Shown piece by piece: positions 28,149 to 41,653 of a stretch of 64,000 bases of DNA. The DNA is from Mugil cephalus (taxonomy: Eukaryota; Chordata; Actinopteri; Mugiliformes; Mugilidae). Numbering within the stretch: position 1 is the stretch's first letter; the number at the start of each line of letters is the position of its first letter. The notes under the pieces are model-generated. The model made no database searches. It worked only from the letters and a program-made list of their open reading frames with translations, and had not been told where the DNA came from. The translations under genes were made by a program, and so were the position numbers. The stretch is taken from contig NC_061777.1 of assembly GCF_022458985.1 (NCBI RefSeq), positions 13,171,668-13,235,667 of the forward strand, in the 5' to 3' direction.

Positions 28149-31100
28149 GTAAAGGTGATAAATAATCGGTTACACGCATGCGTTATGTGCCAGCTCGAAA
28201 CCTGTCAGGGACATTTATAGTGTTACAGGATGTGCTTCTGTCAACCAAGGCAAGGAAACATCACTGTTTACTTTTGTTTCAGGCTGACAGCAGCTGTGGA
28301 GGAATTCTTGAAACCTGATTTTTGAAGTAGCGGATGTGTTTACATGAGAGGTGCCACGGATACAGTGTGTTTGTGTTAGGGCATTTGTTCGTAATTTAAA
28401 ACTAAATCGTAATTAAGAACAACCCTGTTCAGTTCGCACTTGTCCCACCATCTGCAATGACAGGAAACAAGCTGATGAACACACACTGGCTGTGTCTAGA
28501 GTTTTCTTCCCTCATTACCAGCATTTATACACAAACACATGCGGGCACCCATGTGTCTGGGATAATATCTGAGGCGAAACACAATTAACATGACCTTCTT
28601 TTTCAGCCATAAAAATTGTCCTTGAGTGTAATTAGGCCAAATACTCTCCCGCTGGTTTCCTTTTTCAGCTGAGCTATCACTGATTTATGTCCCACCTAGC
28701 GTGAAAGTGTATACCTTGTGGTGTGGTATAGTGTTTGCATAGGTAAACCAGTTATAAAGTGCCTTTCATGTTCTTCACATTTCCATATTGTTGTGTATCA
28801 GAAGCTTTTCCAGATAATCATTACCATCAGCTGACGCAAATGTGACATCAGCTGCTTGCTTTACTCTTACACTAACGTACAGGAATGCACAGGGAAGCTG
28901 TTGTGCATTCCTAAACAGTGCATTTAATTTATGTCCAAATATAGTGGTTATTGCTGTATTAACAGGTTTTCTCTTCAGTGAAACAATAATTGTTGTGCTG
29001 TGAAGCTGCAGTTGCAGCATTTTGTCGCAAGCCTGTTTGTGTGTTTAATCACGTTTACTTAAAAACCAGGAAGTAGGCAACAAGAATATGTGGGTGATGA
29101 GCCAAACTCTCTGCAAGGGGGTTTTAATGTCATGCATATGAAGACATTAGTACAAATGCATTGGGGCTGTTTCACATGTCAGTGGAAGCATGGAGGATTT
29201 ATTTATCATCCTTAATGAGCTCTGGATATCAAACTTGGTACAGCTACATCAGATGCACAGTGTCAGTTATTTCATAAAGGAGATGTTACTTTTGCCACAC
29301 AATGAGCTTTATTTCTCAGTAGAGAGCGTTTAAAGCCAAATGCATACAAAAAATTATTCCACTTGACTGATTTCTGTAATCGTTAGTTGGCAGAATCTGA
29401 AATTGCAACTTACGTCAGTTTTGCATTTCAGACGTTACGCTGCACCTCATCAGCACTTGCCTCAAGTGTCAGAATATAAGTAAAATCATTTTGACATCCT
29501 GCAGTCTTTACTATGACTTCATCAGGATGATTAAGGGCCTCGGATGCAGGGGAGAGATGCTCAGCGGCACTAGGACCTGGAGGAGCCATTTACAGCTGTG
29601 GCAGCAGCTGCCAGTGTCATTTCTGTCGGGGTCATCATTAGTATCCCTGTCACAGGGGCATATGGCTCTGGAGGCCCTCAACATAAACACACTGCTTTCC
29701 CGTAATTCCCACAATAAACACAAAATTGATTCGAAACGTCATCAGCAACAAATTGGAAATCTGTGTCAGAGCAAGGTAGCCGCGCGTTCCTTTGTGTTTA
29801 CCACCAAATAAGAAAGCAGTATGGCCGTTTGCCCAAATCTGTCATCCAGAATTATTCGTTGTTATCACTTAATCCCACCGAAGGAGCCGAGCAGACTGGC
29901 TGTAGCCTGCTGTTTGGGTTAGACTACATCCTTCCTGGCTCCCTCAGCCCTCACCCCCTCTGGAGGGTGCATGTAAACACTATGACACATTTGTTATAAT
30001 CAAATCATTCCACTCTCCCCTCCGTGAACGTGAGCGGAATAGGAAGCGGTAGTCTGTCATAACTGTTCCCAAGAAAGGCAAAATATTTGCCTCTTGCTCT
30101 TTCATACACAAATGTAAACATTATTTCAGTGTTAGAAATAGGAATTGCGAACGTCGAACGGAGGAACCCCTGCAGGTGCTACTTCCACATTTCAGTTTGA
30201 TTAATGTCTCACATTATGACGTTTCCTTCTTTCATTATCGCCTTCGCACAGCGTTCACTCCTCTCCCATTAACAGCTGACACAGCGTCAGAGCGTGCTCT
30301 CATTCCCATGTTCCTGAGCACACAAAGATACATTATCATTGGCTGCGATCTATATCCGGCTGTTATGACTGTGGCCGTTGGGGACTGTGGCACGTCGACG
30401 TCATCGATAGTGACTGCGAGATGGTTGGCTGAGGGAAACAATACAGAGCACGTCGCAGGGGGAGCGTCAGTGTCACCTCGGAGCGCAAAGAGGAAAGGAC
30501 CGAATAGATTTTAGGTCAGGAATAGTATCGTCGCTCAGCTGGATGTGAAAGGAAAAATGTAGGGTGGCAAAAACTAAAACTGGTGCTGGAGCTGAGGCGA
30601 TTCAGTGCCCGTACAGTGAAGGTGGTTAAGATGGAAGACTGGTCTGGTGGGAGATGGAGAGAGAGTGAGAAAGAGAGAGAAAGGATTATAGAAATGAGAT
30701 GATAAGAAAGAGAGAGAGAAGGGGGATTAGAGCTTGGAAAAATAGACAGTGCCACAGGGAAGTGTGAGAGGATCAATTTAGAGACATTCTGCGAAGAGAC
30801 ATGATGTTGCCACTGAAGGGGCTGTCTCGCCTGGCCTCTCCCTCCCTTGAGCTCGTTTTGCACCCACCCACTCCCACGTGTGCCCACTCGCCCTGCGACC
30901 CTCCTCCACACTGCCCTCTCCTCTAAACGCCATACATGGGCCATAGGAATACACCATGCCCCGCCAGGCACCAGGTTATTGGTGGACGGAGAGATTGGAG
31001 GGGGTTTCTAGGCACACGTGGAACACAAAGGAATGAAAGTCATGGCCTCCCGAGTGTTCAAGGTCATGTGAATAATTCTGAGGGAGCTCTGTTGTTTCTG

Positions 31101-32570
31101 TGCCCCCAGGCGAATAGCCCGCTCTCCCTGCTGACCAGAAATATGTCCTCAGCGTGCAGGATGTGATTTCAGCTGTTTGGAGTTTGAAGTAATGGGTTAA
31201 TGTTTGCCACGACTGGCACTAAAGGATTTGACGTCTCCTCACCCACGGTCAAAACACTCACTTTTCTGGACGCCGCATATTTGTCTTGAGCCATCGCTGA
31301 CTGGAACTTCAGAATCAGAGTCAGAATCGTCTTTATTGTCACGTACGAGGAATTTGTTGTTGTGTTTGACACAATAACATAAGCCTGGACAATCGAACAA
31401 ATCGAAATATATAAATATAGGATAAGCTGTGCAGATGTGCATTAATAGGCAGAATGTAAACAAAAAAGGTGATGTAACACGTGAGGCTTCAAAGTGTCTG
31501 ATTGCCATCATTGGCCCAAACATGGCTCTTTTAAGACTCAGTCATGTTCAGCTTGTCCACGACATTGTGGCTATTCTTTTGCTTTAGGAATTTAACATCT
31601 GAGGAACCTCTTATTGATGATCAATATATGAACTCCACTGCTCTTGATCCAATTCTAATTGGTTACATCTTTCTAGTAATGTTCCGTGTACCTGATTTGT
31701 CTTCAGTCATTGCTTCTATCAACACAAATTCTCATTTATTTAGCAAATGTTCAACAAAATGCGGCACGTGCTCTGCGTTTAAATCGTGCAGCTGGTTAGC
31801 TTGAATGGCCATTGTGTTATATCAAACAGCACCAGAGAAATGAGACGGAGACATTTATTCACATGATAATTGAATGGATTGTTACTTGAATCAGCCGGCT
31901 TAAATTCCTCCTTTATTTCCGTCCTCCTCCTGTCCTCGTGTGTCCGTCTGATCTCTCCGCAGCCCCCTCCCTGCGTCTGCGTTGTTGTTGTTTATTCCAC
32001 GCTGTCGATTTTTGCTGTTCTGGACCGTGCAGCAGTTCTTCATGTGTGGCAGGTGCTCTGAGCTGATACGAACTGACTGAGCATCTCCCTGGTTAGTAGA
32101 GGGCCGCCAGGCAGCTTTGGTAAAACTAGAGAGGATGCAAGGCTTTTTTTCCCCTTCAAATCTCTTTTCTAGCAGAGTTAAACATGTCTCCTCTGGTCTC
32201 TTTCTAGCTGTTGTTTTTAGGAGTTTTATTCAATGCATATCACTGTTGCCAAGGCTGTGAGAAGGAAGGTAATTGAACAGTCACGATGGTGGGAGCCTGA
32301 ATGACTCACTCGGTTGTCTTCCTGAGTTAATAGAATCTCATGACAGTCTTCCACTCATCAACTAAGTGACTGGTCATTTGCAAAAGAGCCTGCATGTTCT
32401 GCTGCCGAGTTTTTTCAGTATAAGAAACCTTCCTTGTAGCCCCTCTTACTTTCCTTTTGACATAATGACATCACCATATAAACACATTAGGTCTTCTAGG
32501 GCCTTAGAACAGAAATTTTCAAGGTTAGTCGTGTTAAATTCTCACAGTGCAAACATGATGTGTTTCATTC
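28149..32570 (+). other. putative inpp5j first intron
   Basis: No coding feature is recognised. It holds purine-rich DNA (GA repeats, about 30640-30725) and a short LINE-tail-like repeat (about 31310-31475, with AGAATCAGAGTCAGAATCG and TCTTTATTGTCAC). The rest is ordinary unique-looking sequence. Confidence 0.4.
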
Positions 32571-32610
32571 AACAGAGACATCATCTTTGTTGTCACAGAA
32601 ATCCCAAGCA

Positions 32611-35600
32611 ATGGACGCTGATAATCAGAGCCAAAGCCAGACACAGGAAGACAACAAAAACAGAGGAGCGGAAGATTTAACGGAATCTTCGGCTCCAGCT
32701 TCAGACACAGCGACTCCACCCTCTGATCCCAGCGCAGGTCAGTCTGCGCTCCCTGCCCGGCCTCGGCGGCCCCAGAGAAGCGCGAGAGTCGAGGGCTCTG
32801 TAGACATCTCCGAACCCAAAGCTGAGCCCAAAGCTGAGCCCAAAGCTGAACCCACCCCACCGGCTAGCCAGGGCGAGTGCGCTGCTGACGGCAATGTGGC
32901 AAGTCATTCCAAACCCGGCGTTAAGGGTGGTGCTAAAGGTCATGGCCACCAGCCGGTTAGGGCCGCCTCAGTCCCACACCCGTATGCCAGCAGGCCTGCG
33001 CCTCATCATCTGAACACTCACGCACAGAGAGCCCTCTCTGTGGCAGGTACCGCCGACACCCAGGCCCAGCCTGTGGAAGACTTCAGGCAAGTTCTCTAAT
33101 CTCTTGTCATCATTATTGCTTAACACAGTCATATGTTTCTGTGTCACAAATGTACTAATTTTTTGTTACAGATTGCACAAGTGACACATCAGTGTCATCT
33201 GTTTTAACAGGAATCATGGTGTATATGTATTGCATTTCCAAATGACATAACCAAGCCATTTAGGGCTATTTATCTACTTAAATAGCACATGTACATTGGG
33301 TGCTGAACCACTTGACACTAGCTGGATTTCTGGAGTTGCGCAGTCTAAATGTCCTATATCCTAAAACACAACCTCCGTGTGGAACCACACCAGGAATTAA
33401 GACGCAAAACAAACCACTTCTTGATCTGCAAGTCTTGCCACACACTGCTTTCTCTTACGCAGCATATGTACTGAAGGGATGAAGGAGACTTTCACTCCAT
33501 GCGTTTTTTAAAGGTCACCAGTCCACGAGCTAAAGAGCTAAACACAGCCCAACATTTACGTATTTGTTTTTCTTGCATGTTTTTGTGTAGGCTGAGCTCT
33601 TAATAGTAAAATATCCGGTGACATAATATGTCTCTGTGGTAATGTCTGAAAGACAAATAAAGAAGAAGTTGTGGTGGTGAGAAATTAATCGAAGAGACTA
33701 TACAATGTTAGCGGGGCAAATATGATGCATTGTCTCATTCAGTCTGTAGGTTGTGACACAGGTGTGTAGGAGTTGATTGTTTGTTGTAAGAGGTGTTATA
33801 TAAGACCCCCTTTTTTTTCAATAGGGTCCACATCATCACTTGGAACGTGGGTTCAGCGACGCCCCCCGATGACATCAGTTCTTTGCTTGGTCTGCATGTG
33901 GGAGATGGAAACACAGACATGTACATCATCGGGTGAGTGCGTTGTCGTCCTTTTTTCGTCGACATAAAGCTCAATTGCCCATTAACGGTCTCCTGTCGTT
34001 GCGCACGTCAGCACTGCCCACAACGTCACTAATGAGCTGTTTAAATGACTCCCTCCTAAATCTCTTCCATTTATTAATCCACTATTACTTTATTAAAGCC
34101 CCCTCTCATTATTTACTCATACGTCTGTCTGCTGTTGACCTTTTACCTTGTTGCGTGTCACTTTTCTTCAAGGCTGCAGGAAGTGAACTCCATGATTAAC
34201 AAAAGGCTGAAAGATGTCCTCTTCACAGACCAGTGGAGCGAGGTCTGCATGGAGAGACTCAGCCCCTTTGGTTACGTGCTGGTCAGTAATGGCTTTTCTT
34301 GTAAACACATATGCACGCTCTCGCAGTCAACTGCTTGACGGCTTCGATTCACGCGGCGTACGGGGTCGCTGATGAGATCTCTGCTGCTTGCTGCTGTTTC
34401 GGCTCCTTTTGTTCCCCGAGCAACGGATGGGGTGATAATTTATAACTCGCGTGTAATGTCAGCGTATCTGCTATCTTCCACCGTCTGCCAAGCTGATAAG
34501 GCAAAGTCGAGCTCTCGCTGACTCTTGGTCTCCCTCTCTCCACTTTATATACATGGCCTCTTTACCTCTTTCTTTCCAACTCCTAATTGCTATATATACC
34601 CAGCGTGAACATCATATACTACAAAATCCTGTGGGTTTTATGTAGTGCAATTACTTGCTAATATACTGTATGTTCCACATCAAGTAAACATGTATGGTAT
34701 GTTTTATTTTTTAAAGAATACAAGCCACAGCTGTGGTTGGTGTTCGTCTGCTTCTGCAACGATGCTTGACTCAGTTGGCATGGTGAGCCAGGGAGCGTGA
34801 ATCAGCTGTCGAGCTGAAAGAGCTAGACAAATGTCTCCCTGGGTGCTGTTTTATTTTTGGATCACGTTGTTGTCAGTGTTGATAGGCCTCTGACAGTGAG
34901 ACTGACGCCGTCCTCCGGCTGTCTCATGGTCGACTACGTTAGTTTGAACCTCGTTAAAACGATCTGGATGTGACCTTTTTGCGCGGCCCTCGTGGAAATT
35001 AATGCTCTGAGCAGGTGCGGGAGTGTGTCACCCTCTAATGTAGAGAGAGATTCTGTCTAGTCATGACTGACACCCCATCTGTTGTTTATGTCTTCTCATC
35101 AGGATACATTGTCAGGTTCAAACTGTAACTGCTTCAGGCGCGAGTGAGTCTGCTGCAATCAGCCCTTCACTGCAGAACCACACAATTTTTATGATTGTTC
35201 GCCGCACAGTTGCTGCTGATTGTCACAATAACCTATATTTAGGTCTGCAACGATTTAGGTGTATATTAGTACCGCGGCGTTTCCAGTTTCAGGCATCGTT
35301 TGCGACATGGCACAATATTTTTGAATGTTTCACAGCTCTTTTCTTTGGTCATGTGAGCGCTTTACAAGGTCAAACATATATCCAGTTGCACACATTATCT
35401 CCCTCTCTTTTTCTCTCTCCCTCTCTTCGGGCTTAAATGTCCTTTCTGTTCTTAATCGAGACGTAGCCTGGCAGCCTTCAGGAGCTTCCAACGAGCACTA
35501 ATGTTGATAAGAAATGCTGTTCGCCCACTGCATATGCAGGAGTAGGTGCATTCTTTCAGACTTTACACAAGTACAAGCACACACAGACACACACACCGAC

Positions 35601-38600
35601 TGTCCGTGTCTGCACACATACCGCAGAATTGCGTCCGACCACTTTACGGTTCAGTAAAGTCCATTACGCAACAAAGTTGCTTCAACAGCCACTTAGTATA
35701 CAAGCAAGGGGGTCTTCTGTCACGTGGAGATGTACGCCTCCATTACTGCCCACAGGGCATTTCAGGCTGGGTGTGATTGTGCTTCTTCAGACTGTGGTTG
35801 GGGGTTGGGATTTGTAGACAACTGGGAAAAAGGGGGGAGGGAGGCATGGATGGACATATCTGGGAAGGGGGGCGGGGGGGCTGACGTGGCGTGCAACTAG
35901 ATTGTCTTGTTCCACTTTGCAAATGCACGTGTCGCGTTCTTGCCCACTGTTCTTTCTACAGTGCAAAAATATCTGCCCCATTTTTCGCAAAAGAGGTGCA
36001 TACCTGGGAGGACAGTGCAGGACTTTACTGGACAAGTAAGTCCTCCGCTAAAATCATTTGCAACCACAGCGAGGTTAGACCACACACTGTAAGTCGTTAA
36101 TGTGCAGTGGTTCATGTGCAGCAGTGGGAGAGCTTGACCACAGGCTCCTGCAGGGCAAAACGCAAATGCACAGGGGTAGAAAGAGGATGAGTGCAAATAA
36201 AGGTCAAGATAGTTCATATTTATACAGTTAGCCGGTCATGCAAGTGAACTTTACGTCCGTTATCTTCAGAAAATAATGCAAAATGCTTCCTCATAACTCT
36301 CCTGGTTATTCATGTTATCTTGTCCTCCTGCTTTCAGGTGACATCCCAGCGGATGCAGGGGTTGTTACTGCTGGTCTTCGCCAAATACTATCATCTTCCC
36401 TTCCTCCGCGGAGTCCAGACTGAGACCACCCGCACGGGCCTGGGGGGTTACTGGGTGAGACGGCTACTGACACCTTTCTGTTATCTTTAGTGTTATGGAA
36501 ACTTCACACATGGACACAGAGCGACACAAAGAATGTGAACCACATCTCTGTTTTGAATGCTGGAACTCATAACCCACAGAACATTTATAAGAACATTTGC
36601 ATGGGAACGCTGCATCATATCTTGAAATTTGTTAGTCAAATGCAGCTTTATCCAGTTTTATGAAAATAAAGAGACAGATGTAGGTAGCTCTCAGCCAGCT
36701 GCTCAGTAGTGTTTGGAATGCACATTTCTTTTATGGATTTAACTCGTGGGAAAAGTGGATAAAACTTCAACAATAAGCAACTATTCCATATTAATTTTGC
36801 CATCAAGTACAAGCTTGTTTTTTCAGAACAGTTTGTTGCCATGTTACTACAAGACTGTAAAGATAGAACTAAGATCCCAGTGGATGACTGTCTGTAGGAA
36901 CTCAAATATCACGACTTTGTGCCAGTTTTATGCTGAAACATCTTTTTAGTGGGTCAGAGTAGTTAAAAGATAGTGGAATAAAGCTTGCACCCCCCATTGT
37001 GCACTTAACTGCTAACATTAAATATTAATATTGTTTCTCTGTGGTCCTTAATTAGTAAACTTCCTGTTTCTCATGGCAGGGGCAGACATTTAGTGTAGAT
37101 AATATACTTACTAATTACAGCCCTCAGACACTCTCGTCATGACTGACAGTATTAATTTAATCCATTAATTTAGTTTGGCCTACAGGGAAACGTCCGATAG
37201 CAGCACACAAACAGGTTATTCCTCTTTCCCTCTTTCCACCAGTGACTGCCATCTTCTTGTCAATGTTGTTCAACTTCTACTTGTCCATGTTACAGGGTAA
37301 CAAAGGTGGAGTGAGCGCCCGCATGTCGGTGTTCGGTCACACCGTCTGCTTTCTTAACTGCCACCTGCCGGCTCACATGGAAAACTCGGATCAGCGCATG
37401 GAGGACTTTGAGAGCATCCTGCAGCAGCAGCAGTTCGAGGGCCAGGCTGCCACTGGGGTTCTTGACCATGAGTAAGTCAGCGTGAAAGAACACATGGTCG
37501 ACACACACACACACACACAAACACACATTTGGACTCTTTACATCTGCTCATGGTTTCTGAGGGAAATTATATCACAATCTCAATGAAAAACGTATTTGGA
37601 AGTATGAAATTCCTGCTTTTTTTCAGTGTTGTGTTCTGGTTTGGGGATCTGAATTTCCGCATCGATGACCTGGACATGCAGGTTGTAAAAACAGCCATTG
37701 ATAACAGCAAGTTTTCCATGTTGCTGGAAAAAGATCAGGTAAAGAAATAAACATTCATTTAACAAGACTCTTCATAAATCTATTTGCAAATGTTCGCAAA
37801 GGTTTTAGATACACTGTGTACGTTACATCATCCGTGTTCATGGCAACTAACTGATAGAGTAATATTTTTAGACAAGTAGCACACTTGACAGTAGTGCACT
37901 CTGCATACTGAAATCCACTCCAAACTTATTTCCCAAAACATCTTTATATTAGAAGTTTAATTTTACACCAGAATGCTCATGAAGACTTGCTATTTAATGA
38001 GCTGAAGTTATGTTATAAAGTCAGGCAATAGAGGTCTGGTGAAGTATGCACTGTGTAGTTAATGCCACTAGAGGGCAGTAAAGAAACGCATATTAAAAGA
38101 GCTGTCAGTAATTGTATATTATTTCTCATTTTTGTAGCTGAACATGGCCAAAGACAGTGAGACGGTGTTGGAAGGATTCCAAGAGGGGCCTCTGAAGTTC
38201 CCTCCAACATACAAGTTTGACGTGGGAACAGATACATACGACACAAGGTCGGTGATGCCGGGGGTGCTATTATGAATTCTAGGCCACTGACCAGATAGTT
38301 CATCCTCTGAAAGGTTCTCACTCGCCTGAAGGGGCCATGTTTTTTCCTACATTTATTGGCTTTAAAAAAGATGATATAATTTTTTTTTTTGTCTTCCATT
38401 TCCCCGTTTTCTGGCAACATTTTAGTGGAAAGAAACGGAAACCAGCTTGGACCGACCGGATCCTGTGGCGTCTCAGAGCCACCGCACCTGCCGCTCTGAA
38501 CGCAGGGAAGCGTGGCTCCATTTCAGGGCTGACCAGCGGAACCAAGGTGACGCAGCACTCCTACCGAAGTCACATGGAGTACACCGTCAGTGACCACAAA

Positions 38601-39950
38601 CCAGTGTCTTCAATCTTCACCCTGCAGGTAGGACACAACAGGAGATTAGTAAATACCAAACTTCTACACACAATTTTTAAATAAAATACATTCTACACTT
38701 GACAAAGTCAGTATTTGTATCAGCAAATAACTTTTGATACCCCAACTGTTTTTGACAATACTGTATCCTCATCATCTTTTCAGGTCATCTTGCAAAACCT
38801 TACAAAACCTTGGTACTAAACAAATGTCTGTGCTAAATGTTTCTGTAGTTCCCATACAAGGTGGATATACCTATGGTCACACTCATAGTGGAGGATGAGT
38901 GGAACAGTGTTTCTGATGCCACTGCAACATTCAAAGTTGCGCCCAGTTACCCCCGCAGCTCCTGGGACTGGATTGGACTGTACAAGGTAACTAGTCTTAC
39001 CTCTGCTTCAACAAGTGACCTGTAACATTTCAAGGAGCCACGTTAGCAGATCATCAGATATGTGTAGCTTAACAATATGTTTCTGTTCACGATGCTTCTG
39101 CTGTTCCCATAGGTGGGTTTCAAACACCACAAGGACTATGTGGGATACGTGTGGGCCAAGCAGGAGGAAGCTGACTTTCATAGACAAGAACATGAGGTAA
39201 TCCGGGTGCATGTTGAACTGTCTTCAGAGATAATTTCCTTTCTCATTTAATAAACGTCTGAGGAACTGTTTTCCAGGTAACCTTTACTGAGGAGGAATTG
39301 CCCAAAGGCTCAGGGGACTTTATCTTGGGTTACTATAGCAACAACATGAGCACCATTGTGGGCGTAACAGAGCCATTTCAGGTAACCATAACTCACTGCT
39401 TTCCTGAGGTTGAAACAGTCTAATGTTTGAGATTCAAAGAGTTTATTGTCATGTGCACATAAGGAAACATGTTTCACTGTACAATGGAATTCGTCTTTGC
39501 CATCCACACGAATGACTAACAAGATAAATTCTTAAAAGTGGAATATAAAATAGATATAATGCAAAATATAAAATAAGCAGTGGAAATGTACATTGAAAAT
39601 GTGAACGATGACCTAAATTAACCTATTTTTCTGTTTATCCCCAGATCCAGCTGCCCACAGGCCTTGACGCCAGTTCTTCTGACAGCTCCGACTTCAGTTC
39701 AGAAGATGACAGCACTGTCGTCCACATGAAGATGAGGTCTCGCAGTCCCAGCCCACGCAAAGGCAAACACCGTGGCCATCGCAGCGGCAGTAAGAGCGGC
39801 AGCCGCTCCGGCAGTCCCGCGCAGGCCAAAAAGAAAGAGCCCGACGCCACGAAAGAGCGTGAGTCCACAGGACGGCCAGCAGAGGGCAGCAGCAGCCAGC
39901 AGTCAGGTGCTGGGGAGAAAGACAAAAACACAGAGGATTCGGGAGTGTGA
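32611..39950 (+). CDS. inpp5j: inositol polyphosphate 5-phosphatase J (PIPP)
   Basis: Removes the 5-phosphate from PtdIns(4,5)P2, PtdIns(3,4,5)P3 and related inositol phosphates. Coding exons: 32611-33086, 33825-33932, 34173-34281, 36338-36454, 37296-37471, 37627-37738, 38138-38247, 38426-38627, 38849-38986, 39113-39196, 39277-39381 and 39645-39950 (680 aa). Residues 1-158 are a Pro/Ser/Ala-rich low-complexity region with a short AEPK repeat. The catalytic domain spans about 159-470: ITWNVGS near 163-169, LQEVN 196-200, GDLNFRI 335-341, PAWTDRILW 409-417 and SDHKPV 458-463. A SKICH-like domain (471-579, with [10 protein letters not shown]) follows, then a Ser/Arg-rich tail with RSRSPSP. The order matches INPP5J, whereas INPP5K lacks the long N- and C-terminal tails. 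Frame requires a GC donor after the first coding exon. The start is the first ATG after the acceptor ttcaacag. Confidence 0.93.
33087..33824 (+). other. GC-AG intron of inpp5j
   Basis: The exon ends GACTTCAG and the intron begins GCAAGT, the classical GC-donor consensus. The acceptor is caatag at 33824. Joining here gives the conserved [11 protein letters not shown] in frame. The nearest GT (33091) would shift the catalytic domain out of frame. Confidence 0.85.
39425..39610. repeat. LINE-tail-like repeat in last inpp5j intron
   Basis: It contains TTCAAAGAGTTTATTGTCAT followed by GTGCACATAAGGAAACATG, then an A/T-rich end. It resembles the element near 31310 and fish LINE 3' ends from memory. 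Confidence 0.45.
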
Positions 39951-41617
39951 TCCATCCCAAAGTCCCTCTGTTGTCATCAGTCACAAAACCAACTGTTGTG
40001 TCTTTTACTCCATACATCCACTTCACTGTATATTTTCTGCCATGAAAATGTACAGTTTCTTATGCCATGTTTTTCAGGAAAAGCCATCTGGTTTGTCCAG
40101 ACGGTTTTCTTTGCCTTGTGTTGTTTTATTAAGATGTGCACATTTTTATTTATTTTTACGTTATTTGATTTTTTTTTGTAAACCTTTCACTTTGTCTAGT
40201 GTTACTTCTATCTTTGTCCGTTCTCAGGTGTGGACAGTACAGGGAGCTGACACCTTGCATTAGAAAACACTCAAGGATTTATGGTCAGGTAGAGTAAAAG
40301 AGTGGTTATTCAATGCTTTTTAGAAACCATATTCCTCATTTATTTTATTTTTTTTACAGTGCTTTGAAATTCTGCACTGATGTACCTAGCAGTCATGTCA
40401 GCAGACTGCAGTTAAGCAACAGAAAAAGATTATGGGACGAGGCGTGGGACATACTTGACACAGACATTGCTCACAAATCACTCACCGTTTCCTTTTAGTT
40501 GTGGAACATGTATCTGCTTGCAAACAAATCGGCTCGTGCCAATTGGATTTCGTTCGAAAACATCTATGAATCAACAGCAGCTCTGTCAACAATCACGCAC
40601 ATTATTCTTTTCTGTGAATGCAGAAAGCCTTTGACTTATATGGATACAACCCAGTGGACATTCCCTGCATTAGAAAGTCATATATATACAGGGAGCATTT
40701 CCTTCCAGGGTGCATAAAATATGACCAGAATCAAAGTAGGTGGAGATTGGGATTCAGGTGGCTCGGCCCCTGACCGTGGCTGCAGCACAACACATGTCAG
40801 TGTAGAGAGTGAATGTGAGCGTAAAGGCCTTTAAATAGACCGCCATATCAGTGTAGTGGGGTGTGATGGGTATAGGAAGCTAGCTGTCAGCTGACACAGC
40901 ATAGCTGTCTTGCCAGAGCTGATTAATTGTCGGCCACTGCCGTTAACGCTGGGCCAGCTACAGCGTTAACCACTACAGCAATACCTGACCCAATGTGAAT
41001 TTGCTCTCACACACATACTTTTAACGTGACTATTCACTTTTAAACAATTTTCCCCATGACAAAAAAAAATGCTTTTTTCAAATAATGTTATTAATATTTC
41101 AAAAGATTAAACCCAGAACGAGACAGTATTTAATCTGGATACGTCACACAAATGCGAGTAGGAGCTCTACTATGTAGAGCTACGACAGGGATTTGTATTG
41201 TGCTGTAGGTAGTGTCACACACAAAGCTGACATGTTCCACCATCATGAAACATCACAATGCTAATGTGATGTTTCATGTAAACGAAATAGTCCTATTCCT
41301 CTTCAAATGATTTCCACCTTTCAGTTTTGCTTTTTCTTTTCATTGCACTATGTTTGTTTTGCTCACATCCTCCCTCAGTGATCCTGGTGATTAGCTGACA
41401 GTGACAATAATCACAATAGTCGTGTTGCAGTGTTACTGTGTAATCTCTGATGCACCGTCTTACACTCTTTGTACTTTTGGGCTGTTAGCGTAGGGCAGTG
41501 TATACTGTTGTAGCTGTGACCTCAGTGTGTAAGTCAGTAGTTCGTTTTTCTGTGTATGTGTATTTCTGAAAGTGTGTGTGTGTGTGTTTTGAATGGTGGA
41601 GGTGTGTCTGTGTGTGT

Positions 41618-41653
<36 letters not shown>

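Noticed and set aside
32560-32610. Upstream extension of the inpp5j frame from a GTG at 32560
   Set aside because: A 3' splice site (ttcaacag) lies inside this stretch and GTG is not a likely initiator; the ATG at 32611 is preferred.
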